This document shows, in pieces, positions 31,206 through 40,344 of a DNA stretch of 64,000 nt. Where the stretch lies: positions 62,001 to 126,000 of the forward strand of contig AMFN01000014.1 in the NCBI GenBank assembly GCA_000302695.1, written 5' to 3'. The position numbers and the translations under genes were made by a program. The notes beneath the pieces were generated by a model that was not told where the DNA came from, ran no database searches, and worked only from the letters and a program-made list of their open reading frames with translations. Source of the stretch: Enterobacteriaceae bacterium LSJC7. GTDB lineage: Bacteria > Pseudomonadota > Gammaproteobacteria > Enterobacterales > Enterobacteriaceae. Numbering within the stretch: the first letter of the stretch is position 1; each line of letters opens with the position of its first letter.

Positions 31206-32234
31206 ATGAAAACACTTACACTGGCGCTGGGTCTGTTAATCAGTGCATTTACCGCCTGCGCTGCCGATATGTCCAAAGGGGCAGACAACTTCTATAAAAG
31301 TGACAAAGTGACCCGGCAAAAGGTCTCTTTTAAAAATCAGTACCAGATGAGCGTGGTGGGTAATTTGTTTGTACCAGAAGGTATGGATAGAAACACCAGG
31401 CATCCGGCCATTGTCGTCGGGCACCCGATGGGTGCTGTGAAGGAGCAAAGCGCAAACCTGTATGCGCAAAAACTGGCGGAGCAGGGGTTTGTGACGCTGG
31501 CGCTGGATCTCTCATTCTGGGGCGAAAGCGAGGGCAAGCCGCGGCATTTAATTTCACCGGAAATCTATACCGATGATTTCAGCGCCGCGGTGGATTATCT
31601 CAGCACCCAGCCTTTCGTGGACCCGGAGAAAATCGGTGTGTTGGGTATCTGTGGCAGCGGTAGTTTTGCTATCAATGCGGCGAAAATTGATCCTCGTATG
31701 AAGGCGATTGCGACCGTCAGCATGTACGACATGGGTGCGGCTTTCCGCCACGGCCTGAATCGTTCTCAAACGCTGGCACAGCGTAAAGCCTTTATACAGT
31801 CTGCCATTGAGCAGCGGTTTGCACAGTTTACCGGCGGCGAGACGGCGTATATTCCTGGAACGGTGAATAAGCTGGATGACAACTCTTCAGCGGTTGAGCG
31901 TGAGTTCTTCGACTTTTACCGTACCGGGCGCGGTGGCTATACACCAGCAGGTGAGAAAGAAGTGTTAACGACGAAACCGATGTTAAGCAGCATTGGTAAC
32001 TTCATGAACTTTTACCCGTTTAACGACATCGACACCATTTCACCGCGCCCGATGCTGTTCATTACGGGTGATAAGGCGCATTCGAAAGAATTCAGTGAAG
32101 ATGCGTATAAGCGTGCCGCACAGCCGAAGACGCTGTACGTCGTGCCCGGCGCGGGTCATGTCGATCTGTACGATCGAACTGAGGTTATTCCTTTTGCAAA
32201 GCTTACGTCATTCTTTAGCGAGAGCCTGAAATAA
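31206..32234 (+). CDS. Exported alpha/beta hydrolase
   Basis: 342 residues. A signal peptide (MKTLTLALGLLISAFTACAA) suggests export to the periplasm; FTAC could also serve as a weak lipobox. The hydrolase core shows HPMGAVKEQS (oxyanion region), the nucleophile elbow GICGSGS, an acid in FITGDKAHS, and the C-terminal His in GAGHVDLYD. It resembles the YcjY/dienelactone-hydrolase-like group. Nine bases separate it from yahK, so it belongs to the LysR-exporter-yahK transcription unit. Substrate unknown. Confidence 0.75.
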   Translation: MKTLTLALGLLISAFTACAADMSKGADNFYKSDKVTRQKVSFKNQYQMSVVGNLFVPEGMDRNTRHPAIVVGHPMGAVKEQSANLYAQKLAEQGFVTLALDLSFWGESEGKPRHLISPEIYTDDFSAAVDYLSTQPFVDPEKIGVLGICGSGSFAINAAKIDPRMKAIATVSMYDMGAAFRHGLNRSQTLAQRKAFIQSAIEQRFAQFTGGETAYIPGTVNKLDDNSSAVEREFFDFYRTGRGGYTPAGEKEVLTTKPMLSSIGNFMNFYPFNDIDTISPRPMLFITGDKAHSKEFSEDAYKRAAQPKTLYVVPGAGHVDLYDRTEVIPFAKLTSFFSESLK

Positions 32235-32264
32235 CAGCCTTTCGTAAAGCGTGAAACCGCCAGC

Positions 32265-32302
32265 AACACGCCCGATGAGATTCACCGGGCGTGTTGTCTT
32301 TC
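32265..32302 (+). terminator. Intrinsic terminator after the hydrolase gene
   Basis: An 11-bp perfect stem CAACACGCCCG / CGGGCGTGTTG with an 11-nt loop, then TCTTT, 30 bp after the stop. Confidence 0.75.
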
Positions 32303-32350
32303 AGGTGCAGGCAAAATAAAACGCACTCTTCATTATTCATTACCAGCAAA

Positions 32351-32374
32351 GAAAACCGTCGGCGTGCCGACGGT
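32351..32374 (-). terminator. Terminator of the CsgG-DUF4810-DUF799 operon
   Basis: A 9-bp stem ACCGTCGGC / GCCGACGGT with a 2-nt loop. On the minus strand TTTTC follows. It lies 33 bp beyond the DUF799 stop. Confidence 0.65.
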
Positions 32375-32406
32375 ACAGGCAGGGAGGTACGCTTTATCAG
32401 GGCTGA

Positions 32407-33072
32407 TTACTGTGACACCGTTTTGCCATAGTTGGGTGAGCGTGGGCCGTAGAGTAGCTTGCCGTCGGCACCTGCGCTCAGCAGACGCACGCTGGCGATA
32501 GCGGCATATTCACGTACTCTATCCGTGACGGTGTCAGATATCTGGCTGATCGCCGCCGTCAACAGCGTGGTGAGTATGCCAGCATTGTTGTAACCCTGGT
32601 TTTCCGCGCTGGAGGCGAACGTACTGCCTTTCCACAGTTCTTTACCGGTGCGCAAATCCACCAGGCGAGCCGTGGCGGCGACGCGCGTCTCGCTACTGAT
32701 AACCTGATAAGAGGTGCCATAGTCGGTGATAGTGATATACAGCGCGGTGTCTGCACCAAAAATATCATGCAGTTTTTTGTGTGCAACCGTGCTTATCTCT
32801 TCCGGCGTTGTCAGGCCATTTTGCCGGAAAGTTTGTTCAACCAGGGCAACGGGGAAAACGTAATAGCCAGACTCCGCCAGCGGCAGCGTGACTTCACTGG
32901 CAAAACCGTGGCTGGCGTTAACATCCGGTGACTGGTTCTGCGGTGGCAGCACCAGAATACTGCGCGGCTTGCTTTCCCGGAAGGCGGAATAGTCGGTGGG
33001 CTCTTTTTTGGCGGAACATCCACTTAATACCAGCGCAGAGGCTAATGCCACCAGAGCGAATAATGATTTCAT
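32407..33072 (-). CDS. DUF799 (GNA1162-like) lipoprotein
   Basis: 221 residues. Lipobox LVLSGC near residue 19 marks it as a lipoprotein. SILVLPPQNQSPDV is typical of DUF799, a family related to TolB-like N-terminal domains and to Neisseria GNA1162. Its ATG overlaps the stop of the preceding gene (ATGA type). Function is not established; the trio is thought to form an outer-membrane-associated complex. Confidence 0.82.
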   Translation of the reverse strand: MKSLFALVALASALVLSGCSAKKEPTDYSAFRESKPRSILVLPPQNQSPDVNASHGFASEVTLPLAESGYYVFPVALVEQTFRQNGLTTPEEISTVAHKKLHDIFGADTALYITITDYGTSYQVISSETRVAATARLVDLRTGKELWKGSTFASSAENQGYNNAGILTTLLTAAISQISDTVTDRVREYAAIASVRLLSAGADGKLLYGPRSPNYGKTVSQ

Positions 33073-33431
33073 TTCACTGCCCCTTTATTTTTACTGGTGA
33101 GAAAGTCAATGTACTGCGCCGATTCAGGGTACTGGGTTTTCTCAGCGTTAAATTCAGCCATTGCCAGCTCCATTTGCCCGGTGTTGCTGTACAGCAGGCC
33201 AAGCTGAGCGTGTACACCCGGCGGCACTTGTTTACCGCTGGCGCGCGCTTTTTCAATCAGTTGATTTAGCGCAGAGATTTGCTCCTGCGGGCTGCTTTGC
33301 GTGGTGTAATACTCATAAAGGGCATTCTGGTAATTGTCCCAGGCATATATTTGCGGCTGTGGCTTCGCTGCGCAGCCGGCCAGTAATACGGCCAGCAACA
33401 GAGGCGGTATTGTTTTAATTGCAGTCATCAT
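33069..33431 (-). CDS. DUF4810 lipoprotein
   Basis: 120 residues with lipobox LLAGC. The body YAWDNYQNALYEYYTTQSSPQEQISALNQLIEKA continues as one or two TPR-like helical repeats (quoted in part: LGLLYSNTGQMELAMAEFN). DUF4810 proteins nearly always sit between CsgG-like and DUF799 genes, as here. Confidence 0.82.
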   Translation of the reverse strand: MMTAIKTIPPLLLAVLLAGCAAKPQPQIYAWDNYQNALYEYYTTQSSPQEQISALNQLIEKARASGKQVPPGVHAQLGLLYSNTGQMELAMAEFNAEKTQYPESAQYIDFLTSKNKGAVK

Positions 33432-33443
33432 TTATTCCTTTAA

Positions 33444-34118
33444 TTAATTTTTCCCGGGCGTCCATGCACCGCTTTCAATCCCTGCCACAAGATTATTTAC
33501 CGCTTCGCGAATAGCGAGATCCAGCACTTTTCCATTCAGCGTTGAGTCGTAGCTGGACGTGCCGCCAAAGCCGATAATTTCACGGCTGGAAAGCGTATAT
33601 TCGCCTGCGCCCTGAACGGAATAGACCACTTCTGAGGTGGTGACATTAACAATATTGAGCGCCACTTTGGCATAGGCAACCTGGGATTTACCGCGACCCA
33701 GAATACCGAACAGCGCCCGGTCGCCGGTTTCCTTGCGGCCAAACTCAGTCACGTCACCGGTGACGACGTAGCTTGCGCCTTTAAGTTGCTGGCTCTTGCC
33801 CGCAATGTCAGACTCGGCTTTCATTTCGGCCATATTCGCGCGGTCGAGCACGTTAAAACGGCCGGTCTGTTGCAGATGCGTAATCAGAATTGTTTTTGAC
33901 TGGTTACCGAGGCGGTCCACGCCATCGGAAAAAATACCGTTCATATAATCTGAACGATTATCGAATTTACCAACGGAGATGGGACTGCGCACGCCTTGCC
34001 ACTGTGTGTTATAAGAGGCGACTTTTGCCACCTCAACGGAACGAGAAGACTCTGTTGCACAACCGCTCAGAACTAACGTACTGAGGCACAGAGCGCTCAG
34101 AGTAATTTTTTTAATCAT
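33444..34118 (-). CDS. CsgG-family lipoprotein
   Basis: 224 residues with lipobox LVLSGC. The CsgG fold is suggested by ISVGKFDNRSDYMNGIFSDG, QQTGRFNVLDRANM and the C-terminal LDLAIREAVNNLVAGI. The true CsgG forms the curli secretion pore, but no curli genes are near and this is the shorter CsgG-like form of the three-gene DUF4810/DUF799 operon. It is first in the operon, with a long AT-rich upstream region. Confidence 0.85.
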   Translation of the reverse strand: MIKKITLSALCLSTLVLSGCATESSRSVEVAKVASYNTQWQGVRSPISVGKFDNRSDYMNGIFSDGVDRLGNQSKTILITHLQQTGRFNVLDRANMAEMKAESDIAGKSQQLKGASYVVTGDVTEFGRKETGDRALFGILGRGKSQVAYAKVALNIVNVTTSEVVYSVQGAGEYTLSSREIIGFGGTSSYDSTLNGKVLDLAIREAVNNLVAGIESGAWTPGKN

Positions 34119-34766
34119 TAATAAGACTTCCTTGTAAATAACATCGATTAGATAACGCCTGGCGCAGGGGTGAATCGCATTAACGCCAAAATAACTCTAA
34201 TGTATTACTCAGGTTCGCTGCTTTAAATAGGATACTCTTCTGCATTCTATAATTATGTTTTTTATATTCAAGATTTTTTTAAATAAAAATTTATCTTTTT
34301 GCTTTACGTGTTTTGTCACCTGGGGTGGGAATGAAAAAAGAGATAAAAAACGACCGGCTAACGACGCCAACTATTCACGGGGTTAATCGTTGAGGCGAAT
34401 CATCCAGCTTTTTCGTTTAAAGGGCGGTGAATAATAAAAGCGAAATAGATTGATTTTTTATCGGCTAACGCGGGCTTTTTTTAGTGAAAAAATTTATTTT
34501 TGACGTTAATACGCGCGTGGCAGCGCGAAGAGATAATACGGATGCGTAAAATCGCTAACGTTTCAGACGCATTCCCGGACTCTGGAGGCGACTAAAACCT
34601 CTGCCGCGTTTTTGCCTCAAGCGCATGCGCGTTCCCGGTGGAGCACCGTGGCTGAAGCAATTTCCTACCCACGTCATGTTTTTTACTACTCAACATTTAC
34701 TTGCAAATGCAAATAATGCTACGCATAGCACTCCCCCTCAACAGCAGGCACACACCGGAGTGAGCC
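34119..34766. promoter_or_regulatory. Divergent control region between CsgG-like operon and xdhC
   Basis: About 650 bp without a gene, AT-rich at 34200-34500. It must contain promoters for both directions. Near the xdhC end it carries the 20-bp MarR-type palindrome (34697-34716). Nothing else is recognised. Confidence 0.5.
34697..34716 (+). promoter_or_regulatory. MarR-type operator upstream of xdhC
   Basis: TTACTTGCAAATGCAAATAA is identical to the site in front of marR (40853-40872) at all but one of the two central bases. The inverted repeat is TTGCA/TGCAA with a 2-bp spacer and AT-rich extensions. It lies 50 bp before the xdhC ATG. The match couples xdhC to the molybdenum hydroxylase operon. 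Confidence 0.7.
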
Positions 34767-35798
34767 ATGACGCCGTCAATCCTTGCGCTTGATATTCAGG
34801 TTGTCCAGCAGGCTCTCGCCTGGGGGCGAGAGCAGCCCGTCTGGTTTTGTACTGTCTTAAAAACCTGGGGCTCTGCGCCCCGCAGCCCCGGCGCGTTGAT
34901 GGCCGTCAATCAGGCTGGCGCATGGTGCGGGTCACTGTCCGGTGGCTGTGTGGAAGAGAGTTTTCTTAAGGAGCTGGCCGCAGGGCGCTGGCGTGAGCCG
35001 AGCCAGGTCGTGACCTACGGCGACAGCGGGCTGGCACCAGATACCGCTTTGCCGTGCGGCGGGCAACTGGCGGTGCTGGTGGAATATTTATCGGCCGGGC
35101 GGCATACCGTCGGCATACTGCAAACGCTGCTCGGCGCACTTGAGGGCGGCCATGCGGTGAAAAAGCAGCTTGCGTTACCTGGCGCCTGTTGTGCGCTTAT
35201 CCCGGTAGATGACGCCAGCCATCCGCAGGTGGAGTACCAGCCGCCGTGGATCAACATCTGGTATAGCGCACCGCCGCGCCTGATTGTTGCTGGTTGGTCG
35301 GTTGTGGCTGAGTTTTGCGTATCGTTCGCCTGTGCCGTTGGCTTTGAGGTCATCGTCTGTGAGCCGCGCCCTGAGTTTCTGGCGCAGCTTGACGGTAAGC
35401 TGCCGGCGGGCGTCAGGCTTGTCAGGCGTATGCCCGCCGTTTATCTGGAAACCGAAGGCTGCCACGCGCGTACCGCCATTGTTGCGCTCACGCATGATGC
35501 GCGGATGGACGACTTAACCATTATGGAAGCGGTGAACACGCCTGCTTTTTATATTGGTGCGATGGGCTCGGCGCGTAACAGTGAAAAACGGCGCGAGCGC
35601 CTGGTGCGCAGCGGTGGGTTAGATGAGCAGGCGCTGTCGCGGCTACATGCGCCGGTTGGCGTGGCGATAGGCAGTAAAACGCCCGCAGAAATTGCGCTTT
35701 CAGTTATTGCGGATGTGGTGGCGCATAAAAATCGGCTGGCGGCAGGGCAGGCAGATCCCGGTCAACAACCACACCTGCATGGCCTGGCAGTAAAATAA
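34767..35798 (+). CDS. XdhC-family molybdenum cofactor insertion factor
   Basis: 343 residues. N-terminal XdhC/CoxI domain (FCTVLKTWGSAPRSPGALMAV; SGGCVEES) and a C-terminal Rossmann domain ending IGAMGSARNSEKRRERL, IGSKTPAEIALSVIADVVA. XdhC proteins bind MPT, help add the terminal sulfido ligand and insert Moco into xanthine-dehydrogenase-type enzymes. It faces the hydroxylase operon, and its last 95 bp overlap the MobA-like gene on the other strand. Confidence 0.9.
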   Translation: MTPSILALDIQVVQQALAWGREQPVWFCTVLKTWGSAPRSPGALMAVNQAGAWCGSLSGGCVEESFLKELAAGRWREPSQVVTYGDSGLAPDTALPCGGQLAVLVEYLSAGRHTVGILQTLLGALEGGHAVKKQLALPGACCALIPVDDASHPQVEYQPPWINIWYSAPPRLIVAGWSVVAEFCVSFACAVGFEVIVCEPRPEFLAQLDGKLPAGVRLVRRMPAVYLETEGCHARTAIVALTHDARMDDLTIMEAVNTPAFYIGAMGSARNSEKRRERLVRSGGLDEQALSRLHAPVGVAIGSKTPAEIALSVIADVVAHKNRLAAGQADPGQQPHLHGLAVK

Positions 35799-36294
35799 GC
35801 GTGTGATCCAGTAGCGCGCGCGCACCCTTATCTTCATGCAGCTGGCACAGGGCGCCGCGCCAGCGTTCACCAAACCCCACCGGATGCCCCGGCTGCCCTT
35901 GCCAGTATGGTCGGGCCTGACTGTGAGTCTCAAGCGCCAGGGCGACCGCCTGGTAATCTGCGGCGGTAATCTGCGGCATGTCGGCAGGCTGAAGCAGCCA
36001 GCCGCGCCAGTGCGCCGTTGCCTGCACGCCAGCGGCAATACTTTCACCCATACCGCCGCTTTCGATGATGGTCAGCGCAATCCCACGTTCGCTCGCAAGC
36101 GCTTGCACGCCGTCATTAGCGGGGCGTGTGACCACGTGCACGGGCAGTCGGCTGGCGATGGCCTGCTCAAGCACCAGCGCAAACAGAGGGCGGTTAGCGT
36201 GCTCTGTTTGCGCTGCCATGAGTTTATCTGTGCGCCCGCCTGCCGCCCGATAGCGCCGTCCTTGCCCGGCAGCAAGCAACAGAATGCCGGGCAT
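35704..36294 (-). CDS. MobA/MocA-like molybdopterin cytidylyltransferase
   Basis: 196 residues. GILLLAAGQGRRYRAAGGRTDKLMA is the nucleotidyltransferase loop (LAAGxGxRxG...K); GWLLQPADMPQI holds the metal-binding Asp, and GHPVGF is a family motif. It likely converts MPT to MCD, the cofactor form used by periplasmic Mo hydroxylases such as PaoABC. Its ATG overlaps the stop of the Mo-subunit gene (ATGA), so it is translated last in the operon. The 3' end overlaps xdhC head-on. Confidence 0.85.
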   Translation of the reverse strand: MPGILLLAAGQGRRYRAAGGRTDKLMAAQTEHANRPLFALVLEQAIASRLPVHVVTRPANDGVQALASERGIALTIIESGGMGESIAAGVQATAHWRGWLLQPADMPQITAADYQAVALALETHSQARPYWQGQPGHPVGFGERWRGALCQLHEDKGARALLDHTLILLPGHAGVVVDRDLPALPPADFYAPPHPQ

Positions 36295-38528
36295 CAGCGG
36301 GTCAACGTTTGCGGGAACGGACAGCGTCGGTATGGGTTACCGGTTGCCAGCAGCAGCGCGTTGGCGAGCGCAGGCGCTACCACGGCGGTGGCTACTTCGC
36401 CGCAGCCCTGAGGTGGGCGAGTGCTGTCGAGGATCACAACGTCAACGTCCGGCATTTCATCAAGCCCGATGATGCCGTAGTCGTGAAAATTGCTTTCTAC
36501 GACGCCGCCGTGTTCAAAGTGGAGCTCGCTGTGCAGCGCACCACTCAGGGCAAAGCCAATGCCGCCTTCTATATTAGCCCGCACCAGATTGGGGTTGATG
36601 ACTTTGCCGCAGTCAATTCCGCACACCGCGCGGGTGACGCGCCATTCGCTGCCGGTGACCTCAATTTCTGCCACCAGCGCCACGTAGCTGGTAAAGGCAT
36701 CATCGCGCCCGACCCAGATATTTACGGCCATGCCAAGATAGCGGTTTGCCGCGCGCGGCTGCTCCCAGCCTGCTTTTTCGGCTGTGGCGGCCAGTACGCG
36801 CTGCATCTGTGGCACGTTTTTTAATAGCCTCATGCGGTAAGTCAGCTCATCAATGCCCGCCTTATACGCCAGTTCGCCAATAAAGCTCTCCAGAAAGAAG
36901 ATGCTGGCAACGCTGCCGACGCCGCGCAAGAAACTCAGCGAGATATTCTGCTCAACGGTGCCGGACTCGACCCGCAGCGCGGGCAAGTCATAGCGGGTGT
37001 TGTACACGCACTCGACAATGGTTTCATCCCAGCCGCCGCCTTCTTCAACCCGGTGGCGGTGTACCTGCCAGAACAGGCCTTGTCCAGCGTAACGCGCCCA
37101 TAACGCCAGCGGGTAGCCGTCCTCACCGAGCAGCGCCTGGAAATGGCTGGTGTTACCCGGGCGGTAATAGCCGTGCTGGATGTCGATATCACGTGGGTAA
37201 ATCACTTTGACCGGTTTGCCGGTCGCTTTTGAGGCGAGGCAGGCATGCATGGCCGGGTCGGGGATGTACTTGCGCCCGTAGCTGCCGCCCAGCAGAGTGT
37301 TGTGAAGCGTAACCTTGTCAACGGGCATTTGCGTCATCTTCGCCAGGATGCCACGTGTCAGATCCTGGCCCTGAAACGGTCCCCAGGCGGTCACTTTATC
37401 CGGCTCGACAAAACAGGTAGCGTTGCACGGCTCCATGGTTGCGTGGGTGATGTAACCAACCTGATAGTGCGCCGAATGAAAACGTGGGCTGTGGCGTGCC
37501 GCCTCAATGATGCCGCGCGCATCACCGGTATTGGTTGCGGTAATCAGCGGGCCGGACTCCAGCATTTCGCGGTTACTGTCATCAATAGTGGCGCTGGTGA
37601 AGTTGTCTTTTTCGCTGTAGATCCACTCAATATCCAGCAGATCGGCGGCTTTTTTTGCCTGCCAGTAGCTTGTGGCGACCACAATCACCGTATTGGGTGA
37701 CATATCGTCGTCCAGTTTTGCAATATTGAACGTGGACCAGTGGCGGGTCGGCACCAGCCTGACCACACCCGGCAGCGCCAGTATGGCCTGCTCGTTGCGA
37801 ACAGCGCCGATCTTGCCGTTGAGCGAGGGGCCCATCCACGGCACGCCAGTCAGCATCTGCGGCACCTGCACATCAATGCCAAACAGCGCGCTACCGTCCA
37901 CCTTTTCACCGCAGTCCACGCGCAGTAGGTCGCGGCCTGTCAGCCCGTCTTTTTCTTCCGCGGGTGTTTTCAGCGGCGGGTTTTCTTCCAGTGGGATCGC
38001 CTGCGCCCAGTGCAGCAGGGCAGAGTAAGGCACCCTGCGCCCGCTGGCGTCATCAATGACGTAGCTCTTCTGCGTACGCAGGGTTTGCGCTGCAACGCCC
38101 AGCTCGCGCGCGCCTGCGGCGATAAAAAAGGCCCGCGCCTGTGCACCGGCATGGCGCGTGCGCTGGTAGAAGTTGGTCATGGAGGTGGACGCTGCCACAA
38201 ACTGCGCTCGCGCCTCTCCGCCCGCCTCCTGGCGGTAGGCTTCCCGCCCGGTGACAAACCTGACTTTCACCTGCTCCCAGTCGGCATCCATTTCGGCGGC
38301 AATCACGCTGGCAAGACCGGTATAAATACCCTGGCCAACTTCACACTGAGATACGCCGATAATGATGCTGTTATCCGGGCCAATCCACAGCCAGTCGTTG
38401 ACCTCATAATCCTCCGGGGGAAGCGCTGGTGCATCATACAGCAGTGCGGCGCGGGCGCCGGGAACCAGCGGTATCAGCAAAGACAGGGCTGCCGTGCTTT
38501 GTAAAAACTGCCGACGAGTGAGGGTCAT
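36294..38528 (-). CDS. Periplasmic molybdenum hydroxylase, large subunit (IorB/AldH-like)
   Basis: 744 residues from ATG 38528, overlapping the small-subunit stop. A twin-arginine signal TLTRRQFLQSTAALSLLIPLVPGARA (quoted by its start TRRQFLQ) routes it through Tat. Xanthine-dehydrogenase-type Moco-binding motifs include GQGIYTGLASVIAAEMD, GGSYGRKY and the catalytic Glu in PPQGCGEVAT near the C-terminus. Size and partners resemble isoquinoline 1-oxidoreductase beta and the AldH subunit of acetic-acid-bacterial aldehyde dehydrogenase. Substrate is an aldehyde or N-heterocycle; it cannot be fixed from sequence. Confidence 0.9.
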   Translation of the reverse strand: MTLTRRQFLQSTAALSLLIPLVPGARAALLYDAPALPPEDYEVNDWLWIGPDNSIIIGVSQCEVGQGIYTGLASVIAAEMDADWEQVKVRFVTGREAYRQEAGGEARAQFVAASTSMTNFYQRTRHAGAQARAFFIAAGARELGVAAQTLRTQKSYVIDDASGRRVPYSALLHWAQAIPLEENPPLKTPAEEKDGLTGRDLLRVDCGEKVDGSALFGIDVQVPQMLTGVPWMGPSLNGKIGAVRNEQAILALPGVVRLVPTRHWSTFNIAKLDDDMSPNTVIVVATSYWQAKKAADLLDIEWIYSEKDNFTSATIDDSNREMLESGPLITATNTGDARGIIEAARHSPRFHSAHYQVGYITHATMEPCNATCFVEPDKVTAWGPFQGQDLTRGILAKMTQMPVDKVTLHNTLLGGSYGRKYIPDPAMHACLASKATGKPVKVIYPRDIDIQHGYYRPGNTSHFQALLGEDGYPLALWARYAGQGLFWQVHRHRVEEGGGWDETIVECVYNTRYDLPALRVESGTVEQNISLSFLRGVGSVASIFFLESFIGELAYKAGIDELTYRMRLLKNVPQMQRVLAATAEKAGWEQPRAANRYLGMAVNIWVGRDDAFTSYVALVAEIEVTGSEWRVTRAVCGIDCGKVINPNLVRANIEGGIGFALSGALHSELHFEHGGVVESNFHDYGIIGLDEMPDVDVVILDSTRPPQGCGEVATAVVAPALANALLLATGNPYRRCPFPQTLTR

Positions 38529-38983
38529 GAGGCGTCTCCCTGAGTCTGATAAAGACGGTGGATGGCCCGGCGGATGCGGTAGTAGGTGGCACAGCGGCAC
38601 AGGTTGGTTATCTCGCGGTAGACCTGGCTTTCTGGCGGTAGCGGTTTGCGCGCCATCACTGCCGATACCGCCATAATCATCCCCGACTGGCAGTAGCCGC
38701 ACTGCGGCACTTCTTCTTGTATCCACGCCTGCTGTACCGGGTGGCTGCGTTCCTCACTCAGACCTTCGATGGTTGTCACCTGGCGGCCTTGCACCAGGGC
38801 CAGTGGGTAGCTGCATGAGCGCACGGCTTCGCCGTCGACGTGCACGGTACACGCGCCGCAGGCGCCAATGCCGCAGCCGAATTTGGTGCCGGTGAGGTGC
38901 AGGTGTTCGCGAATCACCCACAGCAGCGGCGTATCCGGTTCGCCATCAAAGGTGACCGATTTTCCATTGAGGATAAATTTCAT
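38525..38983 (-). CDS. [2Fe-2S] small subunit of the Mo hydroxylase (IorA-like)
   Basis: 152 residues from ATG 38983, 7 bp after AAGGAG; an ATG two codons earlier overlaps the cytochrome stop but lies too close to the ribosome site. Two [2Fe-2S] clusters: plant-ferredoxin type GCGIGACGAC with a later Cys, and the C-terminal helical-bundle type with CGYC and CRC. It has no signal and is expected to be carried through Tat with the large subunit. It passes electrons from Mo to the cytochrome. Confidence 0.92.
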   Translation of the reverse strand: MKFILNGKSVTFDGEPDTPLLWVIREHLHLTGTKFGCGIGACGACTVHVDGEAVRSCSYPLALVQGRQVTTIEGLSEERSHPVQQAWIQEEVPQCGYCQSGMIMAVSAVMARKPLPPESQVYREITNLCRCATYYRIRRAIHRLYQTQGDAS

Positions 38984-38985
38984 TG

Positions 38986-40344
38986 TCATACTCCTTTGCG
39001 CCGACGCGCCAGCCGTACAAGCAGCCAAATAACCAGTGCGGCGGCAGGGACAGAAAGCCACGGCACCAGCCTGATAAGCCACGGTGTTGTGCCGCCATCG
39101 CGCTGGGTCGCTACATCGCTGGCGCTGACCTGAATGGCGGGGTTACCAAAGCGGTGAGCAACATAATTAGTGAGTTGGGCAATTTGCTCATCGTTGAGCG
39201 CGGCGCGAAAGCCGGGCATGGTGGCCGGGGCGAATTTACCGTCGCGCTCAACGCCGTCGAGAATGACCATGATGAGATTATCCGGTGTGTGGCTACCGGT
39301 GGTGCTGTTGGCGGTGAGCGACGGGAAAACCGCGTGATAAGCGCCTTCTCCCTGGCTTCGGTGACAGGCGGCGCAGGCGCTCTGGTATAACGCTTCACCC
39401 GCCTTATCCGCAGCGCGCACCTGAGGCTCTGGCGGGTGTGACCAGGCCTGCGTTGTCTCAGCGCTATCGCGCACGGCGGGTATCTGGCGCAGGTACGCCA
39501 CCACCGCGCTCAGGTCATCGTCTGTGAGGTAGCGCAGGCTATTGTCTATTGCTTCTGCCATACCGCCTGCCGCCGTGGTTTTACCGGGCAGGTTGCCGGT
39601 TTTGAGATACTGCATCAGCTCCACATCTTTCCAGGCACCAATACCGCTTACCAGGTCAGAGGTGATGTTTGGCGCGCGCCAGCCGCCCAACGTAGCGCCA
39701 GAATAGCGCTGGCTCATGCTTTCTCCCATCATGGCGTTGCGCGGGCTATGGCAGGCAGAGCAGTGTCCCAATACCTCGGTCAGGTAATAGCCGCGCTGTA
39801 GCTGTGGCGTGTTCACGTTGTCAGGGACCGGCGGGAGCCTGGCATTAAGGGGGTTCCACAGGCGCAGGAGTGCGCGCACGGACCATGGAAAACCAAGGCG
39901 AGTCTGCTCAGGCTGGGCATCCGACGGCGCTACGCCGTGCATAAACCAGACGTAAAGCGCATGGATGTCGGCATCGTTTATTCCCTGGTAAGCGCTGTAA
40001 GGCATGGCGGGGTAAAGGCGCTCACCGTTCGGGCGAATGCCCTGGGTGACGGCGCGTTTGAAGTCGGCTTCAGTGTAGCTACCGATACCGGCGCGCGTTG
40101 ACGGGGTAATGTTGGTGGCAATAATGTTGCCCATCGGCGTGGCAATGGCGATGCCGCCGCTGTAGTCAGGGCTGCCCGCTGTCGCACCGCGGTGGCAGGC
40201 GTTGCAGTCCGCTGCACGAGCGAGATAAGCCCCTTTAGCCAGCAGCGCCGGGTCGGGCGGTGGGTTACTGGCCTGAACCGGGCTTACGGCGAGGCCCGTG
40301 GCCAGCAGTAGTGCGCGCAGGTTTTTGGTGTAGTGTCTTTTCAT
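38986..40344 (-). CDS. Tri-heme cytochrome c subunit (AldF-like)
   Basis: 452 residues from ATG 40344; 40353 is an alternative start. Sec signal ending in VQA, three heme-binding motifs CNACH, CSACH and CAACH, and a C-terminal transmembrane anchor (PAAALVIWLLVRLA) before a basic tail. It should carry electrons from the Mo-FeS subunits to quinone or oxidase at the periplasmic face. The first ~80 bp overlap the 3' end of marR in another frame. Confidence 0.9.
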   Translation of the reverse strand: MKRHYTKNLRALLLATGLAVSPVQASNPPPDPALLAKGAYLARAADCNACHRGATAGSPDYSGGIAIATPMGNIIATNITPSTRAGIGSYTEADFKRAVTQGIRPNGERLYPAMPYSAYQGINDADIHALYVWFMHGVAPSDAQPEQTRLGFPWSVRALLRLWNPLNARLPPVPDNVNTPQLQRGYYLTEVLGHCSACHSPRNAMMGESMSQRYSGATLGGWRAPNITSDLVSGIGAWKDVELMQYLKTGNLPGKTTAAGGMAEAIDNSLRYLTDDDLSAVVAYLRQIPAVRDSAETTQAWSHPPEPQVRAADKAGEALYQSACAACHRSQGEGAYHAVFPSLTANSTTGSHTPDNLIMVILDGVERDGKFAPATMPGFRAALNDEQIAQLTNYVAHRFGNPAIQVSASDVATQRDGGTTPWLIRLVPWLSVPAAALVIWLLVRLARRRKGV

